DNA from: JANNVZ01 sp046155615
GTDB lineage: Bacteria > Bacteroidota > Bacteroidia > Flavobacteriales_D > Sanyastnellaceae
DNA length: 39,837 nucleotides
Assembly: GCA_046155615.1 (NCBI GenBank)
Contig: JBJXFP010000123.1
Coordinates: forward strand, 1 to 39,837
Direction of reading: 5' to 3'
Every line of letters starts with the position of its first letter. Position 1 is the stretch's first letter. Below are positions 8,127 through 17,295 of the stretch, piece after piece. The notes beneath the pieces are model-generated. The model did not search any database. It was not told where the DNA came from and worked only from the letters and a program-made list of their open reading frames with translations. The translations under genes were made by a program, and so were the position numbers.

Positions 8127-8799
8127 AGACATCCTCACCATACTGCCCCGCCTGCTTGACGGCCCCTTTGCTGACAGCATACTGGAACGCGCACAAGAAC
8201 GAAAGCTGTGCGAAATACACCTGCACAACATCCGCGATTACAGCAAGCAAAAACAAAAAAGTGTCGATGACTATCAGTTTGGCGGAGGCGCTGGCATGGT
8301 CATGATGATCCAACCCATAGCTGACCTCATCACCAAGTTGAAAAATGAAAGAGACTACGATGAAATCATATACCTCACACCAGACGGTGACAGGCTGGAT
8401 CAGAAAATCTGCAACTCACTTTCATTGAAGCAAAACATCATCATGCTTTGCGGACATTACAAAGGCGTGGATCAGCGCATTCGCGATCACTTCATCACAC
8501 GCGAAATTTCTATTGGCGATTATGTATTGAGTGGCGGTGAGCTGGCAGCGGCAGTTTTAGTTGACAGCATTGTACGCCTCATTCCCGGAGTGATGAATGA
8601 TGAGACCAGCGCGCTTACCGATTCTTTTCAAGACAACCTGCTGGCACCACCGGTATATACCCGGCCTGCCGAATACAACGGCTGGGGCATACCCGAAGTA
8701 TTGCAAGGCGGCAACCACAAAGCAATTGAAGAATGGCGCATAAACGAAGCGATTATCAAAACACAGCAGCGAAGGCCTGATTTACTCAACGAAGATTGA
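8119..8799 (+). CDS. trmD: tRNA (guanine-N1-)-methyltransferase
   Basis: SPOUT-class enzyme that methylates G37 of tRNA using S-adenosylmethionine, preventing frameshifting; 226 residues, shorter at the C-terminus than the E. coli protein. Family motifs are present in order: FGGGAGMVMM (54-63), LTPDGDRL, LCGHYKGVDQRI, the knot segment ISIGDYVLSGGELA and the C-terminal PPVYTRPAEYNGWGIPEVL. The start is a TTG at 8119, giving the canonical opening MRIDILTILP; no ATG is available before the conserved region. That TTG lies inside the flanking AT-rich repeat. The next gene begins four bases after its stop. Confidence 0.96.
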   Translation: MRIDILTILPRLLDGPFADSILERAQERKLCEIHLHNIRDYSKQKQKSVDDYQFGGGAGMVMMIQPIADLITKLKNERDYDEIIYLTPDGDRLDQKICNSLSLKQNIIMLCGHYKGVDQRIRDHFITREISIGDYVLSGGELAAAVLVDSIVRLIPGVMNDETSALTDSFQDNLLAPPVYTRPAEYNGWGIPEVLQGGNHKAIEEWRINEAIIKTQQRRPDLLNED

Positions 8800-8802
8800 A
8801 AC

Positions 8803-9141
8803 ATGTTCGAACACAAATCACAACAGCTCATCTCGCGCAAAGCTTTTATCAACCGCCAGCTAAAATGCACACTATATGCTCTGCTGATCATTTGTATTTC
8901 CCTTGCAATTGGCGTGATGGGCTATTCTGTTAGCTGTCAACTTTCATTCATTGATGCTTTGCTCAACGCCTCCATGATATTGACAGGCATGGGGCCTGTA
9001 GATAAAGTGACTACAAACAGCGGTAAACTTTTCGCATCATTTTATGCGATATACAGCGGTGTTGCATTTCTCTCAACCATAGGTGTTTTTATCGCACCTA
9101 TCCTTCACAGATTCATGCACAAGCACCATTTGGAAAGTTAG
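8803..9141 (+). CDS. Small two-helix membrane protein resembling an ion-channel pore module
   Basis: A 112-residue protein with two transmembrane segments (about 22-44 and 75-102) separated by a short amphipathic re-entrant-like stretch: FIDALLNASMIL, then TGMGPVDKVT (61-70). The layout of helix, pore loop and helix is that of a minimal potassium-channel subunit, but the filter position reads GMGP instead of GYG-D. The conserved-looking C-terminus is APILHRFMHKHHLES. Channel ancestry is inference from layout and the T-G-x-G pattern; function is unknown. It starts four bases after trmD and is almost certainly co-transcribed. Confidence 0.65.
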   Translation: MFEHKSQQLISRKAFINRQLKCTLYALLIICISLAIGVMGYSVSCQLSFIDALLNASMILTGMGPVDKVTTNSGKLFASFYAIYSGVAFLSTIGVFIAPILHRFMHKHHLES

Positions 9142-9275
9142 AAACGCAATTATTGATTGAATTATTTAGAGATTGGCAGCAACACAGTCAACCATTGTGG
9201 GGTCTGATGGGTTATCCTTGTCGAAGGAAAAAGAACCTGTAAACCGTTATCCTACATTTTAATCTTCATAGCACC

Positions 9276-11978
9276 TTTAATGCTTTCCTGCTGTTTATAT
9301 GCGGGCTATTGCTTGCTGCTTCGGCAGCCAATGCCACACACATAGTAGGCGGTGATATGCGCTATACCTACATTGGCAACAATGGTTTCGGAGATGCCCA
9401 ATACCAGATATATCTTACTGTATATCGCGATTGCGACCCCAATACCAACGTGAATGGAACCGGCTTCGATGACGAGGCGCAAATTGGAGTTTATGACAGC
9501 GGAGACCTGTCATTGTATCTATCGTCAACGATGGATTTAGGATCGGCAGAAGTGGATTGGGTGCCTGTAGAATTAGAAAATCCTTGTTTCGTGCTCCCTC
9601 CCGATGTCTGTATAGAAAGGGCTGAATACTCCGAAATATTTACTTTACCCATGTCGGTTGATGGCTATACCATCACTTACTCGCGTTGCTGTCGCAATGC
9701 ATCCATTGTGAACTTGGACAACCCGCAAGACCAGGGCACGACCATCACCGTGCATATACCCGGAGTGAATGAAGTGAATGCCGCAGAACCAAACAGCAGT
9801 GCTCAGTTCGTCAATTTTCCACCTGTGGCATTGTGTGCCAATGCCGAGTTTTGGTTCGATGCAAGTGCAAGTGACGTTGATGGTGATTCCTTGTCCTATC
9901 ACTTCTGCACACCCTTTCAGGGAGGTGACCCAGATTTTCCTGCACCCGCACCTGCCAATTTTCTAAATCTTAACCCTGTTGACTTTGATGCTGGCTTTAC
10001 ATACGACTATCCGGTTACAAGCAATCCTCAACTCCTGATAGACCCTGAAACTGGTCAAATGAATGGCACGGCTACTGAAATTGGTCGCTATACTCTGGCC
10101 ATTTGTGTTGATGAATTTCGTGATGGTGTGCTCATCAACACGATAATGCGCGACTTCCAGTTCAATGTAACCTTGTGTGATCCGAACATCATCGCATCCA
10201 CTTCACAAGAGGTTCAGTTCTGTGTAGGCGACCCTGTGCAGTTCGCAAACAACTCCACCAACGGCAGCACTTTCTTTTGGGATTTTGGTGTAGAAAACAT
10301 TGACTCTGACACCAGCATTGTTGAATTTCCTTCATACACATTTCCCACTGGTGGCAGCTACACCGTGATGCTCGTGGCCAATCCCGGCTGGCAATGCGCT
10401 GATACTGCATACAGCACTGTATCATCATTTTCAGTTATCTCACCTGTTATCAATGTAGGTGCATACCAATGCATCAATGATGAAGACACATACAGCTTTA
10501 CCGTAACAGGAAATGCCTCGGCAAATGCACTGTACACCTGGAACTTCGGTGCCGGCAGCATTCCTGCAACGAGCACACTGCAATCGCCCGGTATGGTGCA
10601 GATGAATGGTGAATCAGCAAGTTTTGAAATAAGTGTGGTAGTTACTGATTTCGGTTGCCCTGAAAGTGCGCAGGTCAGTTTATCCAATGAACCTGATCCT
10701 GTTGCAGGCATCATTGAGCAAACTATTTTTTGTGATGGTCTCGGCTATCAGTTTACCAATGAAAGCAATGAGGCCGAGACCTACCTGTGGACTATGCTCA
10801 ATGCTGGGCAATGGACACAGATAAGCACTGCCACCAATCCATACTACTGGTTTGCCGAACCGGGAGTGTACACTGTTGAACTTTTTGCGGCTGCGCCAAA
10901 TACTTGCCCCGACAGCACAACTACTCAGGTAGAAATAAGTGCTGCTCTCAACACTTTTTTTCAAGACCAAGGCCCGCAATGTTTTGAAGGAAACAGTTTC
11001 AGTTTTACTGCCGAGGGCTTCAACGAATCGGATGCAACATTCGCATGGAGCTTCGGAAATGTAGCATCGCCCAGTGTTTCCACATCGCTCAGTGTGAATG
11101 CAGTTACATACAATCAAACCGGATGGCATACCATCACGCTTACCATTTTTGAAAATACATGCAGTGAGACATACACCGACAGTGTGTGGGTGGTGCAGAA
11201 TTTTGAAAATGATTTCGCTGTGAATTCAGAACCGGCTTGCCCTCCTGCCATGATGTCATATCAGGCCGAATCCGTTGCCGGTGTTCCGGTTTATTATTCA
11301 TGGAATTTTGGTGATGGCGGAGTGTCGTCATCTGCAGGTGGTAATTATTACTACAACGATGTAGGCAGCTACAATGTGTCAGTAACTGCATACACCATGT
11401 ACGGCTGTGTGGAGAGTGAAACTGCTTATTTCCCCAATGCTGCTGCTGTGCTCACCACACCCATTCCGGGTTTCAGCATCACTCCACAAATATTGGACAT
11501 ACTGGAACCAACAGTGCAGGTAGCTGATAGTTCAATTGGCGGTGTTACCTGCTTCTACATGATGAGTGATGGAGGTGAAAGCAACGACTGCGAATTCACT
11601 TATGAGTGGAGCGAAGCAGGCATACAAACCATCACTCAATTTGTAACCAACGAACAAGGATGCTCAGCATCCATCACCGGTCAAGTATTCATAAATGGTT
11701 TTCTATTCTTTGCACCCAACACCTTTACTCCCAACAACGATGGACTAAATGATATATGGCTGCCTGAGTCAACAGGCATTACAATGTACACGCTGCGAAT
11801 TTTCAATCGCTGGGGCGAGGTGATATTTGAAACCAACGATTGGACTTTGCCATGGACAGGTCAAGTGCATAATGGTGACTACTTCGCACAAGACGGAGTG
11901 TACTTCTATCATGTGCAGGCTGAAGACCTGATGAAATTGCCGCATGAATATCGTGGCCACATCATCCTCACAAGGTAA
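9276..11978 (+). CDS. Secreted adhesin-like protein with PKD domains and type B T9SS sorting domain; 5' end uncertain
   Basis: At least 889 residues, counted from the TTG at 9309. The mature N-terminus, beginning ATHIVGGDMRYTYIG, is a module common in large gliding/surface proteins of Bacteroidota. Several PKD-type beta domains follow (for example YSWNFGDGG and FFWDFG). The last 92 residues or so (FAPNTFTPNNDGLNDIW to the end) form the gliding-motility-associated C-terminal domain, the type B signal for T9SS export. The signal peptide is the problem. Its hydrophobic core (FNAFLLFICGLLLAASAANA) reads in frame back to 9276, yet no ATG, GTG or TTG lies in this frame between a stop at 9240 and the TTG at 9309, which falls after most of that core. 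A lost base near 9240-9300, a CTG start (9288 or 9291) or a real 5' frameshift could explain this. Confidence 0.85.
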   Translation, partial: FNAFLLFICGLLLAASAANATHIVGGDMRYTYIGNNGFGDAQYQIYLTVYRDCDPNTNVNGTGFDDEAQIGVYDSGDLSLYLSSTMDLGSAEVDWVPVELENPCFVLPPDVCIERAEYSEIFTLPMSVDGYTITYSRCCRNASIVNLDNPQDQGTTITVHIPGVNEVNAAEPNSSAQFVNFPPVALCANAEFWFDASASDVDGDSLSYHFCTPFQGGDPDFPAPAPANFLNLNPVDFDAGFTYDYPVTSNPQLLIDPETGQMNGTATEIGRYTLAICVDEFRDGVLINTIMRDFQFNVTLCDPNIIASTSQEVQFCVGDPVQFANNSTNGSTFFWDFGVENIDSDTSIVEFPSYTFPTGGSYTVMLVANPGWQCADTAYSTVSSFSVISPVINVGAYQCINDEDTYSFTVTGNASANALYTWNFGAGSIPATSTLQSPGMVQMNGESASFEISVVVTDFGCPESAQVSLSNEPDPVAGIIEQTIFCDGLGYQFTNESNEAETYLWTMLNAGQWTQISTATNPYYWFAEPGVYTVELFAAAPNTCPDSTTTQVEISAALNTFFQDQGPQCFEGNSFSFTAEGFNESDATFAWSFGNVASPSVSTSLSVNAVTYNQTGWHTITLTIFENTCSETYTDSVWVVQNFENDFAVNSEPACPPAMMSYQAESVAGVPVYYSWNFGDGGVSSSAGGNYYYNDVGSYNVSVTAYTMYGCVESETAYFPNAAAVLTTPIPGFSITPQILDILEPTVQVADSSIGGVTCFYMMSDGGESNDCEFTYEWSEAGIQTITQFVTNEQGCSASITGQVFINGFLFFAPNTFTPNNDGLNDIWLPESTGITMYTLRIFNRWGEVIFETNDWTLPWTGQVHNGDYFAQDGVYFYHVQAEDLMKLPHEYRGHIILTR

Positions 11979-11999
11979 AAGGCTTTTATGATGCGCATT

Positions 12000-12028
12000 T
12001 TGTTTTTTTCCAGACCTGTTTACATTTG
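12000..12028 (+). promoter_or_regulatory. Bacteroidota promoter (TTG-N18-TACATTTG)
   Basis: TTG at 12000-12002, an 18-base spacer and TACATTTG at 12021-12028 match the TTTG / TAnnTTTG consensus of the primary sigma factor. Transcription would start near 12035, about 35 bases before the ATG of the DUF3276 gene. Confidence 0.6.
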
Positions 12029-12070
12029 GCTCACTACACCATTTCAAACTACATCTACACACATACTATT

Positions 12071-12460
12071 ATGAGCGAAGGTTATCAGGGAAGCGATTTG
12101 TATTCGGCTTCGGTACGTGCAGGCAAACGCACCTATTTCTTTGATGTGAAAGCCACAAGAGGAAACGACCTTTTCCTCACCATTACTGAAAGTAAAAAAG
12201 TTGGATTTGAAGAAGAGGGCAATGTGCACTACGAGAAGCACAAAATCTTTTTGTACAAAGAAGACTTTGACAACTTCATGGATGCGCTCAATGTGGCCAT
12301 GGCCGAAATAAAAAACAAACAAGGCAAAGATGGCTTTCGCTCTGCTGAAAGCCCGCGCAGAAGTCACTCTGGCGCATTGGAAAATGAGGAAGGCAGCCAC
12401 GAAAACAATGATGACCTCACATTTGACAATCTTGGAGGTAGTGAAAGTTCGACCACCTAA
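12071..12460 (+). CDS. DUF3276 family (PUR-alpha-like) nucleic-acid-binding protein
   Basis: A 129-residue protein with one PUR domain (about residues 8-88): SVRAGKRTYFFDVKATRGNDLFL, then ITESKK and HKIFLYKEDFDNFMDALN. PUR-fold proteins bind single-stranded DNA or RNA, and bacterial members of this family are largely uncharacterised. The last 35 residues are polar and acidic and look disordered (NEEGSHENNDD). I chose the ATG at 12071 (MSEGYQGSDL), not the upstream frame extension, because it fits the family N-terminus and lies just downstream of a consensus promoter. A strong terminator follows, so the gene is monocistronic. Confidence 0.9.
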   Translation: MSEGYQGSDLYSASVRAGKRTYFFDVKATRGNDLFLTITESKKVGFEEEGNVHYEKHKIFLYKEDFDNFMDALNVAMAEIKNKQGKDGFRSAESPRRSHSGALENEEGSHENNDDLTFDNLGGSESSTT

Positions 12461-12488
12461 TGCTCAATATTATTTCTAAGTAAAACAC

Positions 12489-12523
12489 AACCGCTTCGTG
12501 CTTCACCACAAGCGGTTTTTTTT
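12489..12523 (+). terminator. Rho-independent terminator
   Basis: AACCGCTT (12489-12496) pairs perfectly with AAGCGGTT (12510-12517) and is followed by an eight-T run. It ends the DUF3276 transcript. Confidence 0.85.
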
Positions 12524-12540
12524 AGTCCATATTTTTTATT

Positions 12541-13239
12541 TTGAAGAAAGGAATTCTATACCTGCTGCCCAATACGCTTGGCGGCCATGCCGATACTTAT
12601 TGCACGGCACAAAGCCGCGCAGTGACGGCTACAGTGCGCTGTTACCTTGCCGAAGAACTGAAGAGTGCACGCAGGCTGTTGCGTGCCAATGGCTACACCG
12701 ATGATTTTTCAGACATTCAGTTCGAAATGCTCAATGAGCATACGCGCGAAGATGAATTGATGTCCATGCTGACACCACTGATTGAAGGAAAAGACATGGC
12801 CATAATTAGCGAAGCCGGACTGCCTTGTGTAGCCGATCCGGGCAGCAATGCTGTGCTGCTCGCACAACACATGGGAGTGCGCGTGGTTCCACTCAGTGGC
12901 CCGTCATCCATACTGATGACTCTGATCTCGAGTGGACTTGGAGCACAACGCTTCACCTTCAACGGATATGTGCCGCGCGAGAAAAATGAAAGAATGCACA
13001 AACTGAAACAGTTGGAAACACATGCTTCGCAAGGCCACACCCAACTGCTTATGGATGCACCCTACCGCAACAACCAATTGATGGACGATTTGCTGAAGTT
13101 GCGCCCATCGCTGCATCTGTGCATAGCAGTGAACATAAGCCTGCCAGACGAATGGATAAAAACTAAGACCGTAGCTGAATGGAAAATGAACAAGCCTGAG
13201 CTGCACAAGAAGCCGGTCATGTTTGCCTTGGGTAGCTAA
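12541..13239 (+). CDS. RsmI-like SAM-dependent methyltransferase (tetrapyrrole methylase fold)
   Basis: A 232-residue methylase of the family that includes RsmI, the 16S rRNA C1402 2'-O-methyltransferase. It opens with ILYLLPNTLGG where RsmI has the LYLVATPIGN strand. It carries the SEAGLPCVADPG signature (90-101), the LSGPSSILMTLISSG segment (118-132) and the GYVPRE motif (142-147). The shortened N-terminus and altered first motif suggest the Bacteroidota paralogue group rather than canonical RsmI, so the target nucleotide is uncertain. The start is a TTG at 12541 (MKKGILYLLP), 18 bases beyond the preceding terminator. Confidence 0.85.
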   Translation: MKKGILYLLPNTLGGHADTYCTAQSRAVTATVRCYLAEELKSARRLLRANGYTDDFSDIQFEMLNEHTREDELMSMLTPLIEGKDMAIISEAGLPCVADPGSNAVLLAQHMGVRVVPLSGPSSILMTLISSGLGAQRFTFNGYVPREKNERMHKLKQLETHASQGHTQLLMDAPYRNNQLMDDLLKLRPSLHLCIAVNISLPDEWIKTKTVAEWKMNKPELHKKPVMFALGS

Positions 13240-13416
13240 TCAGGACAAGTCGTGTTCAGCAACTCCTTCATTCTCAGTAGAAAAATAATCTGACAGAAGA
13301 ATGTGCGAAAAGATTTTTTCATACCACACAATAAAGGCAAGTGCGGACGTTAATGCACTCCGGGCGCGCGCGATTGAAGCGAGCACTTTATTTTCGCAGC
13401 CCTTTTGCTGAACCTT

Positions 13417-14295
13417 ATGTTCTTCCTTATGCGATTGCTGCTTTTTACCCTGCCTGTCATAGCCACCACAGCCTCCTGCAACATCATCAACCCCGATGAG
13501 GGCGTACCCGCATACATAAAAGTAGAAAGCGTATCTGTGCAAACATTTGCTGATGAAGGCACCTCCAGTTCCAAAATAAGCGAGGCCTGGCTATATGTGA
13601 ATGACAATATGAATGGAGCGTTCAGCATTCCCGCCTCTGCACCTGTAATTGGCGAAGGCAACACACGCATAACTTGCTTTGCAGGTATCAAAAACAATGG
13701 CATTGGCAGTCTGCGCTTGCGTTATCCATTTTATGCCGGGTTTGACACCGTGGTTAATCTGCAGCCACAAGTTGAAATTGCTATTCAGCCACATTTCGAA
13801 TATGTAAGCGGACTCGATATCGACACCTCACGTGATTTCGAAAGCAAAAGCAGTTTCTTAAATGTGACTGCAAAAGATGTGGAGATGGACATAACCATTG
13901 ATGGTGAAATAGTAAAAGAAGGAAATGGCTCCGGTCATGTTCATTTGGATGATGGCGAAGATTATTTCCAATTGGTTGACAATAGTCCTATAATATTCAC
14001 AGCAGGCAACACAGTGTTTCTTGAAATGGATTACAGTTGCAACAACAGCTTCACTGTTGGCTGCTATGGAATAGATGGGCCTAACTCCAATAAGATTGGA
14101 ATACTAACCCTTGCACCAACCACCAGTGCAACTACCGAAGCAGCGTGGAATAAAGTTTATATTGATCTGGGTGCATTGGGCCTTATCAATGCCGGTACCG
14201 ACTACTATAAAATATACCTTGAAGGAGCGCGCTACGAGTCTTCTCAGCCACATATCTATTTAGACAATCTGAAAATTGTAATGTTTGAAGAATAG
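13417..14295 (+). CDS. Hypothetical lipoprotein, beta-rich
   Basis: A 292-residue protein I do not assign to a named family. The N-terminus is a lipoprotein signal: MRLLLFTLPVIATTASC, with the lipobox Cys at residue 21 from the ATG at 13417. Maturation would leave C-NIINPDEG. The rest is beta-rich. A first domain (VESVSVQTFADEGTSSSKI, AWLYVND, IPASAPVIGEG) resembles a repeated extracellular beta fold. The C-terminal part ends in YLDNLKIVMFEE, a strand pattern seen in jelly-roll, carbohydrate-binding-like modules. The ATG at 13429 and a TTG at 13405 are alternative starts. A sugar transferase gene follows after 37 bases, which hints at an envelope role. Confidence 0.75.
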   Translation: MFFLMRLLLFTLPVIATTASCNIINPDEGVPAYIKVESVSVQTFADEGTSSSKISEAWLYVNDNMNGAFSIPASAPVIGEGNTRITCFAGIKNNGIGSLRLRYPFYAGFDTVVNLQPQVEIAIQPHFEYVSGLDIDTSRDFESKSSFLNVTAKDVEMDITIDGEIVKEGNGSGHVHLDDGEDYFQLVDNSPIIFTAGNTVFLEMDYSCNNSFTVGCYGIDGPNSNKIGILTLAPTTSATTEAAWNKVYIDLGALGLINAGTDYYKIYLEGARYESSQPHIYLDNLKIVMFEE

Positions 14296-14332
14296 TGTTT
14301 CTGATTTTTCAATGAAAAAAATCTGACACAAG

Positions 14333-15748
14333 TTGACCTTGAACCCAACACGGCAAATAGCAAAATACCTGACGGCTGACTTCATTGCCGCAGTGCTTTC
14401 ATGGAGCATCCTCTATGTATATAGAAAAAAGCACTTCGAAAATTATGAATTGAGCAACCTATCAGTAGAGTTTGATGCGAACTACTACTTAGGCCTTGTA
14501 ATCATACCCTTGTTCTGGATAGCCATATATGCCATGGCAGGGCACTATGCACGCATTTTTCGCAGGCATAGGCTTAAAGAGTTTGCGCAAATACTTGTTG
14601 CCACCATTGTAGGGTCACTCATCCTGTTTTTTGTATTCCTGCTGGACGACCAGATAAGGAGCTATCGCAACTACTATGAATCGCTGCTGGTGCTTTTCTG
14701 TTCGCACTTCATCATCACACTTTTCTTCAGGCTGATGCTTACATCGCGCACTGTATCACTTGTACATGCTGGCAAGATTGGGTTCAACACCATCATAGTA
14801 GGTGGCAACCAACAGGCTCTTTCTATGTACGAGGAAATAAACAACATGCGCAGATCACCCGGCTACAAGTTTGATGGATTCGTGCGGGTGAATGGACAGG
14901 ACAACCTACTGAGCAAACACATCCCCTTTCTGGGAAAATACAATGAGCTGCCAAGACTGATAAAAGAACACAAAACAGAAGAAGTAATAATAGCAGTAGA
15001 AAGTGGTGACCACCTTGATCTGGAAAACATATTGTCGTTGCTGGAAGATGCTCCGGTGAATGTGAACATAATACCGGATATGTACGACATACTGAGCGGC
15101 AGTGTGAAGATGAACAGCATATATGGCGTACCGCTGATCCGTGTGAATCATGAGATAATGCCCGACTGGCAGTTCAGCATGAAACGGGTAATAGATGTAA
15201 CAGTATCACTGATGGCTTTGCTTGTTTTACTGCCTGTGCTTCTGCTCTTTGCTTTTGTAATAAAACTATCGAGTAGCGGTTCAGTCATTTTCAAACAGGA
15301 GCGCATAGGCCGTTATGGCAGGCCGTTTCAGATACTGAAATTTCGCACCATGGTTTGCAACGCTGAAGAAAATGGCCCACAGCTGTCTTCAGAATTGGAT
15401 CCTCGTGTTACTCCATTCGGTCGCATGCTTCGCAAATCGCGCATGGACGAATTGCCCCAATTCATCAATGTATTGCTTGGCGACATGAGCCTTGTAGGCC
15501 CAAGACCGGAACGCAAATACTACATCGAAAGAATAACAGAACGCGCTCCGCATTACAGCCACCTTCATCGCGTAAGGCCGGGCATAACCAGTTGGGGGCA
15601 AGTAAAATTTGGCTATGCGGAAAATGTGGACCAGATGGTGCAACGACTCAAGTACGACATTCTCTATATAGAGAACATGTCGCTGGCTATGGATTTCAAA
15701 ATCTTGTTCTACACAGTGTTGACTGTGATGGGCGGAAAAGGCAAGTAG
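14333..15748 (+). CDS. Polyprenyl-phosphate sugar-1-phosphate transferase (WcaJ/WbaP-like)
   Basis: A 471-residue membrane enzyme that transfers a sugar-1-phosphate to undecaprenyl phosphate, the first step of exopolysaccharide or O-antigen repeat synthesis. Four transmembrane segments (about 13-30, 51-70, 86-105, 116-135) lead into a Rossmann-like CoA-binding-fold domain (IIVGGNQQALSMYEEI). A membrane re-entrant helix near 285-310 follows, then the catalytic domain: KRVIDVTVSL, FKQERIGRYGRPFQILKFRTM, the DELPQFINVLLGDMSLVGPRPE motif and RPGITSWGQV. All catalytic signatures are present. The start is a TTG at 14333 (a second TTG at 14339 is possible). No other polysaccharide genes are adjacent, so it is likely an orphan initiating transferase. 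Confidence 0.92.
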   Translation: MTLNPTRQIAKYLTADFIAAVLSWSILYVYRKKHFENYELSNLSVEFDANYYLGLVIIPLFWIAIYAMAGHYARIFRRHRLKEFAQILVATIVGSLILFFVFLLDDQIRSYRNYYESLLVLFCSHFIITLFFRLMLTSRTVSLVHAGKIGFNTIIVGGNQQALSMYEEINNMRRSPGYKFDGFVRVNGQDNLLSKHIPFLGKYNELPRLIKEHKTEEVIIAVESGDHLDLENILSLLEDAPVNVNIIPDMYDILSGSVKMNSIYGVPLIRVNHEIMPDWQFSMKRVIDVTVSLMALLVLLPVLLLFAFVIKLSSSGSVIFKQERIGRYGRPFQILKFRTMVCNAEENGPQLSSELDPRVTPFGRMLRKSRMDELPQFINVLLGDMSLVGPRPERKYYIERITERAPHYSHLHRVRPGITSWGQVKFGYAENVDQMVQRLKYDILYIENMSLAMDFKILFYTVLTVMGGKGK

Positions 15749-15823
15749 CCTCTCTTTCAAATCAGCCTCGACTTCTTCCTGCCTGAAGATTTATTTTTCA
15801 AAGCAGCAGTGGAATGCACATTC

Positions 15824-15831
15824 TACATTCG
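15824..15831 (+). promoter_or_regulatory. Possible -7 element for lpdA
   Basis: TACATTCG fits TAnnTTCG and lies 45 bases before the lpdA ATG. The -33 region has only a T-rich stretch, so support is moderate to weak. Confidence 0.35.
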
Positions 15832-15876
15832 CCCACTCATTACAACACAAGCAACCAAATAAAAATTTAACCAAAC

Positions 15877-17265
15877 ATGAACTTCGATGTAATAGTGCTG
15901 GGCAGCGGGCCGGGCGGATATGTAGCTGCCATACGTGCATCACAACTTGGACTGAAGACAGCCATAATAGAACGCGAAGCACTCGGTGGCATCTGCCTCA
16001 ACTGGGGCTGCATACCTACAAAAGCACTACTGAAAAGCGCCTCAGTTTTTGAATACATAAGCCATGCAAAAGATTATGGAATAGAAACCAGCGCACCAAA
16101 AGCTGACTTTGGTGCTGTGGTAAAAAGAAGCCGCGGTGTAGCTGAGGGTATGAGCAAGGGTGTTCAATTTCTGATGAAGAAAAACAAAATAGAAGTGATA
16201 ATGGGCAGCGGAAAAGTGAAGCCCGGCAAAAAAATTACCGTGACAGCCGCTGATGGCAAAGCAACTGACTACACAGCAAACCACATCATAATAGCTACCG
16301 GTGGCCGCTCGCGCGAATTGCCTGCACTGAAACAAGACGGTAAAAAAATAATTGGCTACCGCGAAGCCATGGTGCTGCCGCAAATGCCAAAGAGCATGGT
16401 GATAGTAGGAAGTGGTGCCATAGGTGTGGAGTTCGCTTACTTCTACAACACAATGGGTTGCAAAGTCACCATTGTAGAGTTTTTGCCCAATGTGGTTCCT
16501 GTGGAAGATGAAGAAGTTTCAAAAGCACTTGCAAAGTCATTCAAGAGTGCTGGCATAGAAATAATGACACAAGCTGAAGTGACCAAAGTGGATACCGCAG
16601 GTGCGGGATGCAAGGTGACGGTAAAAGAAGCTGCCGGTGAAAAGGTAATCGACTGCGACATTGTATTGTCTGCCGTTGGGGTGGTAGCCAACATTGAAGG
16701 CATTGGACTTGAAGAGACAGGCATCATTACAGACAAAGGAAAAATTGTGGTGGACAAATTCTACAAAACCAACATCGCAGGCTACTATGCCATTGGAGAC
16801 TGTACGCCCGGACAGGCGCTTGCACACGTGGCCAGTGCCGAAGGAATTATCTGTGTAGAAAACATTGCGGGCCACCATCCGCAACCTCTTGACTACGGCA
16901 ATATTCCCGGATGCACCTATTGCTCACCAGAAATCGCATCGGTGGGCCTTACAGAAAAAGCTTGCAAGGAAAAAGGTATTGAAGTGAAGATTGGCAAATT
17001 CCCATTCAGTGCATCAGGCAAGGCAAGTGCTGCCGGCCACAAGGATGGTTTCGTAAAACTGATATTCGATGCCCGATATGGCGAACTACTTGGCGCGCAC
17101 ATGATAGGCGCCAACGTAACCGAGATGATTGCCGAGTGTGTAGCATTGCGCAAATTAGAAACCACAGGACAGGAATTGATAAAAACTGTGCACCCCCACC
17201 CCACCATGAGCGAAGCCATCATGGAAGCCGCAGCCGCAGCCTATGGCGAAGTAATCCATCTCTGA
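15877..17265 (+). CDS. lpdA: Dihydrolipoyl dehydrogenase (E3)
   Basis: A 462-residue flavoprotein that reoxidises dihydrolipoamide with NAD+ in the pyruvate, 2-oxoglutarate or branched-chain dehydrogenase complexes. The FAD-binding motif is VLGSGPGGYVAA (7-18). The redox-active disulfide is C40 and C45 in GGICLNWGCIPTKAL. The NAD-binding motif is IVGSGAIGVEFAYF and the second FAD motif YYAIGDC. The C-terminal dimer-interface catalytic dyad lies in HPHPTMSEAIMEA. Length and motifs are complete. No E1 or E2 genes are nearby. A small membrane protein gene follows after 30 bases. Confidence 0.96.
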   Translation: MNFDVIVLGSGPGGYVAAIRASQLGLKTAIIEREALGGICLNWGCIPTKALLKSASVFEYISHAKDYGIETSAPKADFGAVVKRSRGVAEGMSKGVQFLMKKNKIEVIMGSGKVKPGKKITVTAADGKATDYTANHIIIATGGRSRELPALKQDGKKIIGYREAMVLPQMPKSMVIVGSGAIGVEFAYFYNTMGCKVTIVEFLPNVVPVEDEEVSKALAKSFKSAGIEIMTQAEVTKVDTAGAGCKVTVKEAAGEKVIDCDIVLSAVGVVANIEGIGLEETGIITDKGKIVVDKFYKTNIAGYYAIGDCTPGQALAHVASAEGIICVENIAGHHPQPLDYGNIPGCTYCSPEIASVGLTEKACKEKGIEVKIGKFPFSASGKASAAGHKDGFVKLIFDARYGELLGAHMIGANVTEMIAECVALRKLETTGQELIKTVHPHPTMSEAIMEAAAAAYGEVIHL

Positions 17266-17295
17266 TAACAGATACAGTAAATCAACAAAAACACA

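Noticed and set aside
9280..9308. ATGs at 9280 and 9299 as starts of the type B T9SS protein
   Set aside because: Both are out of frame with the mature protein; using them would need a frameshift for which there is no other evidence.
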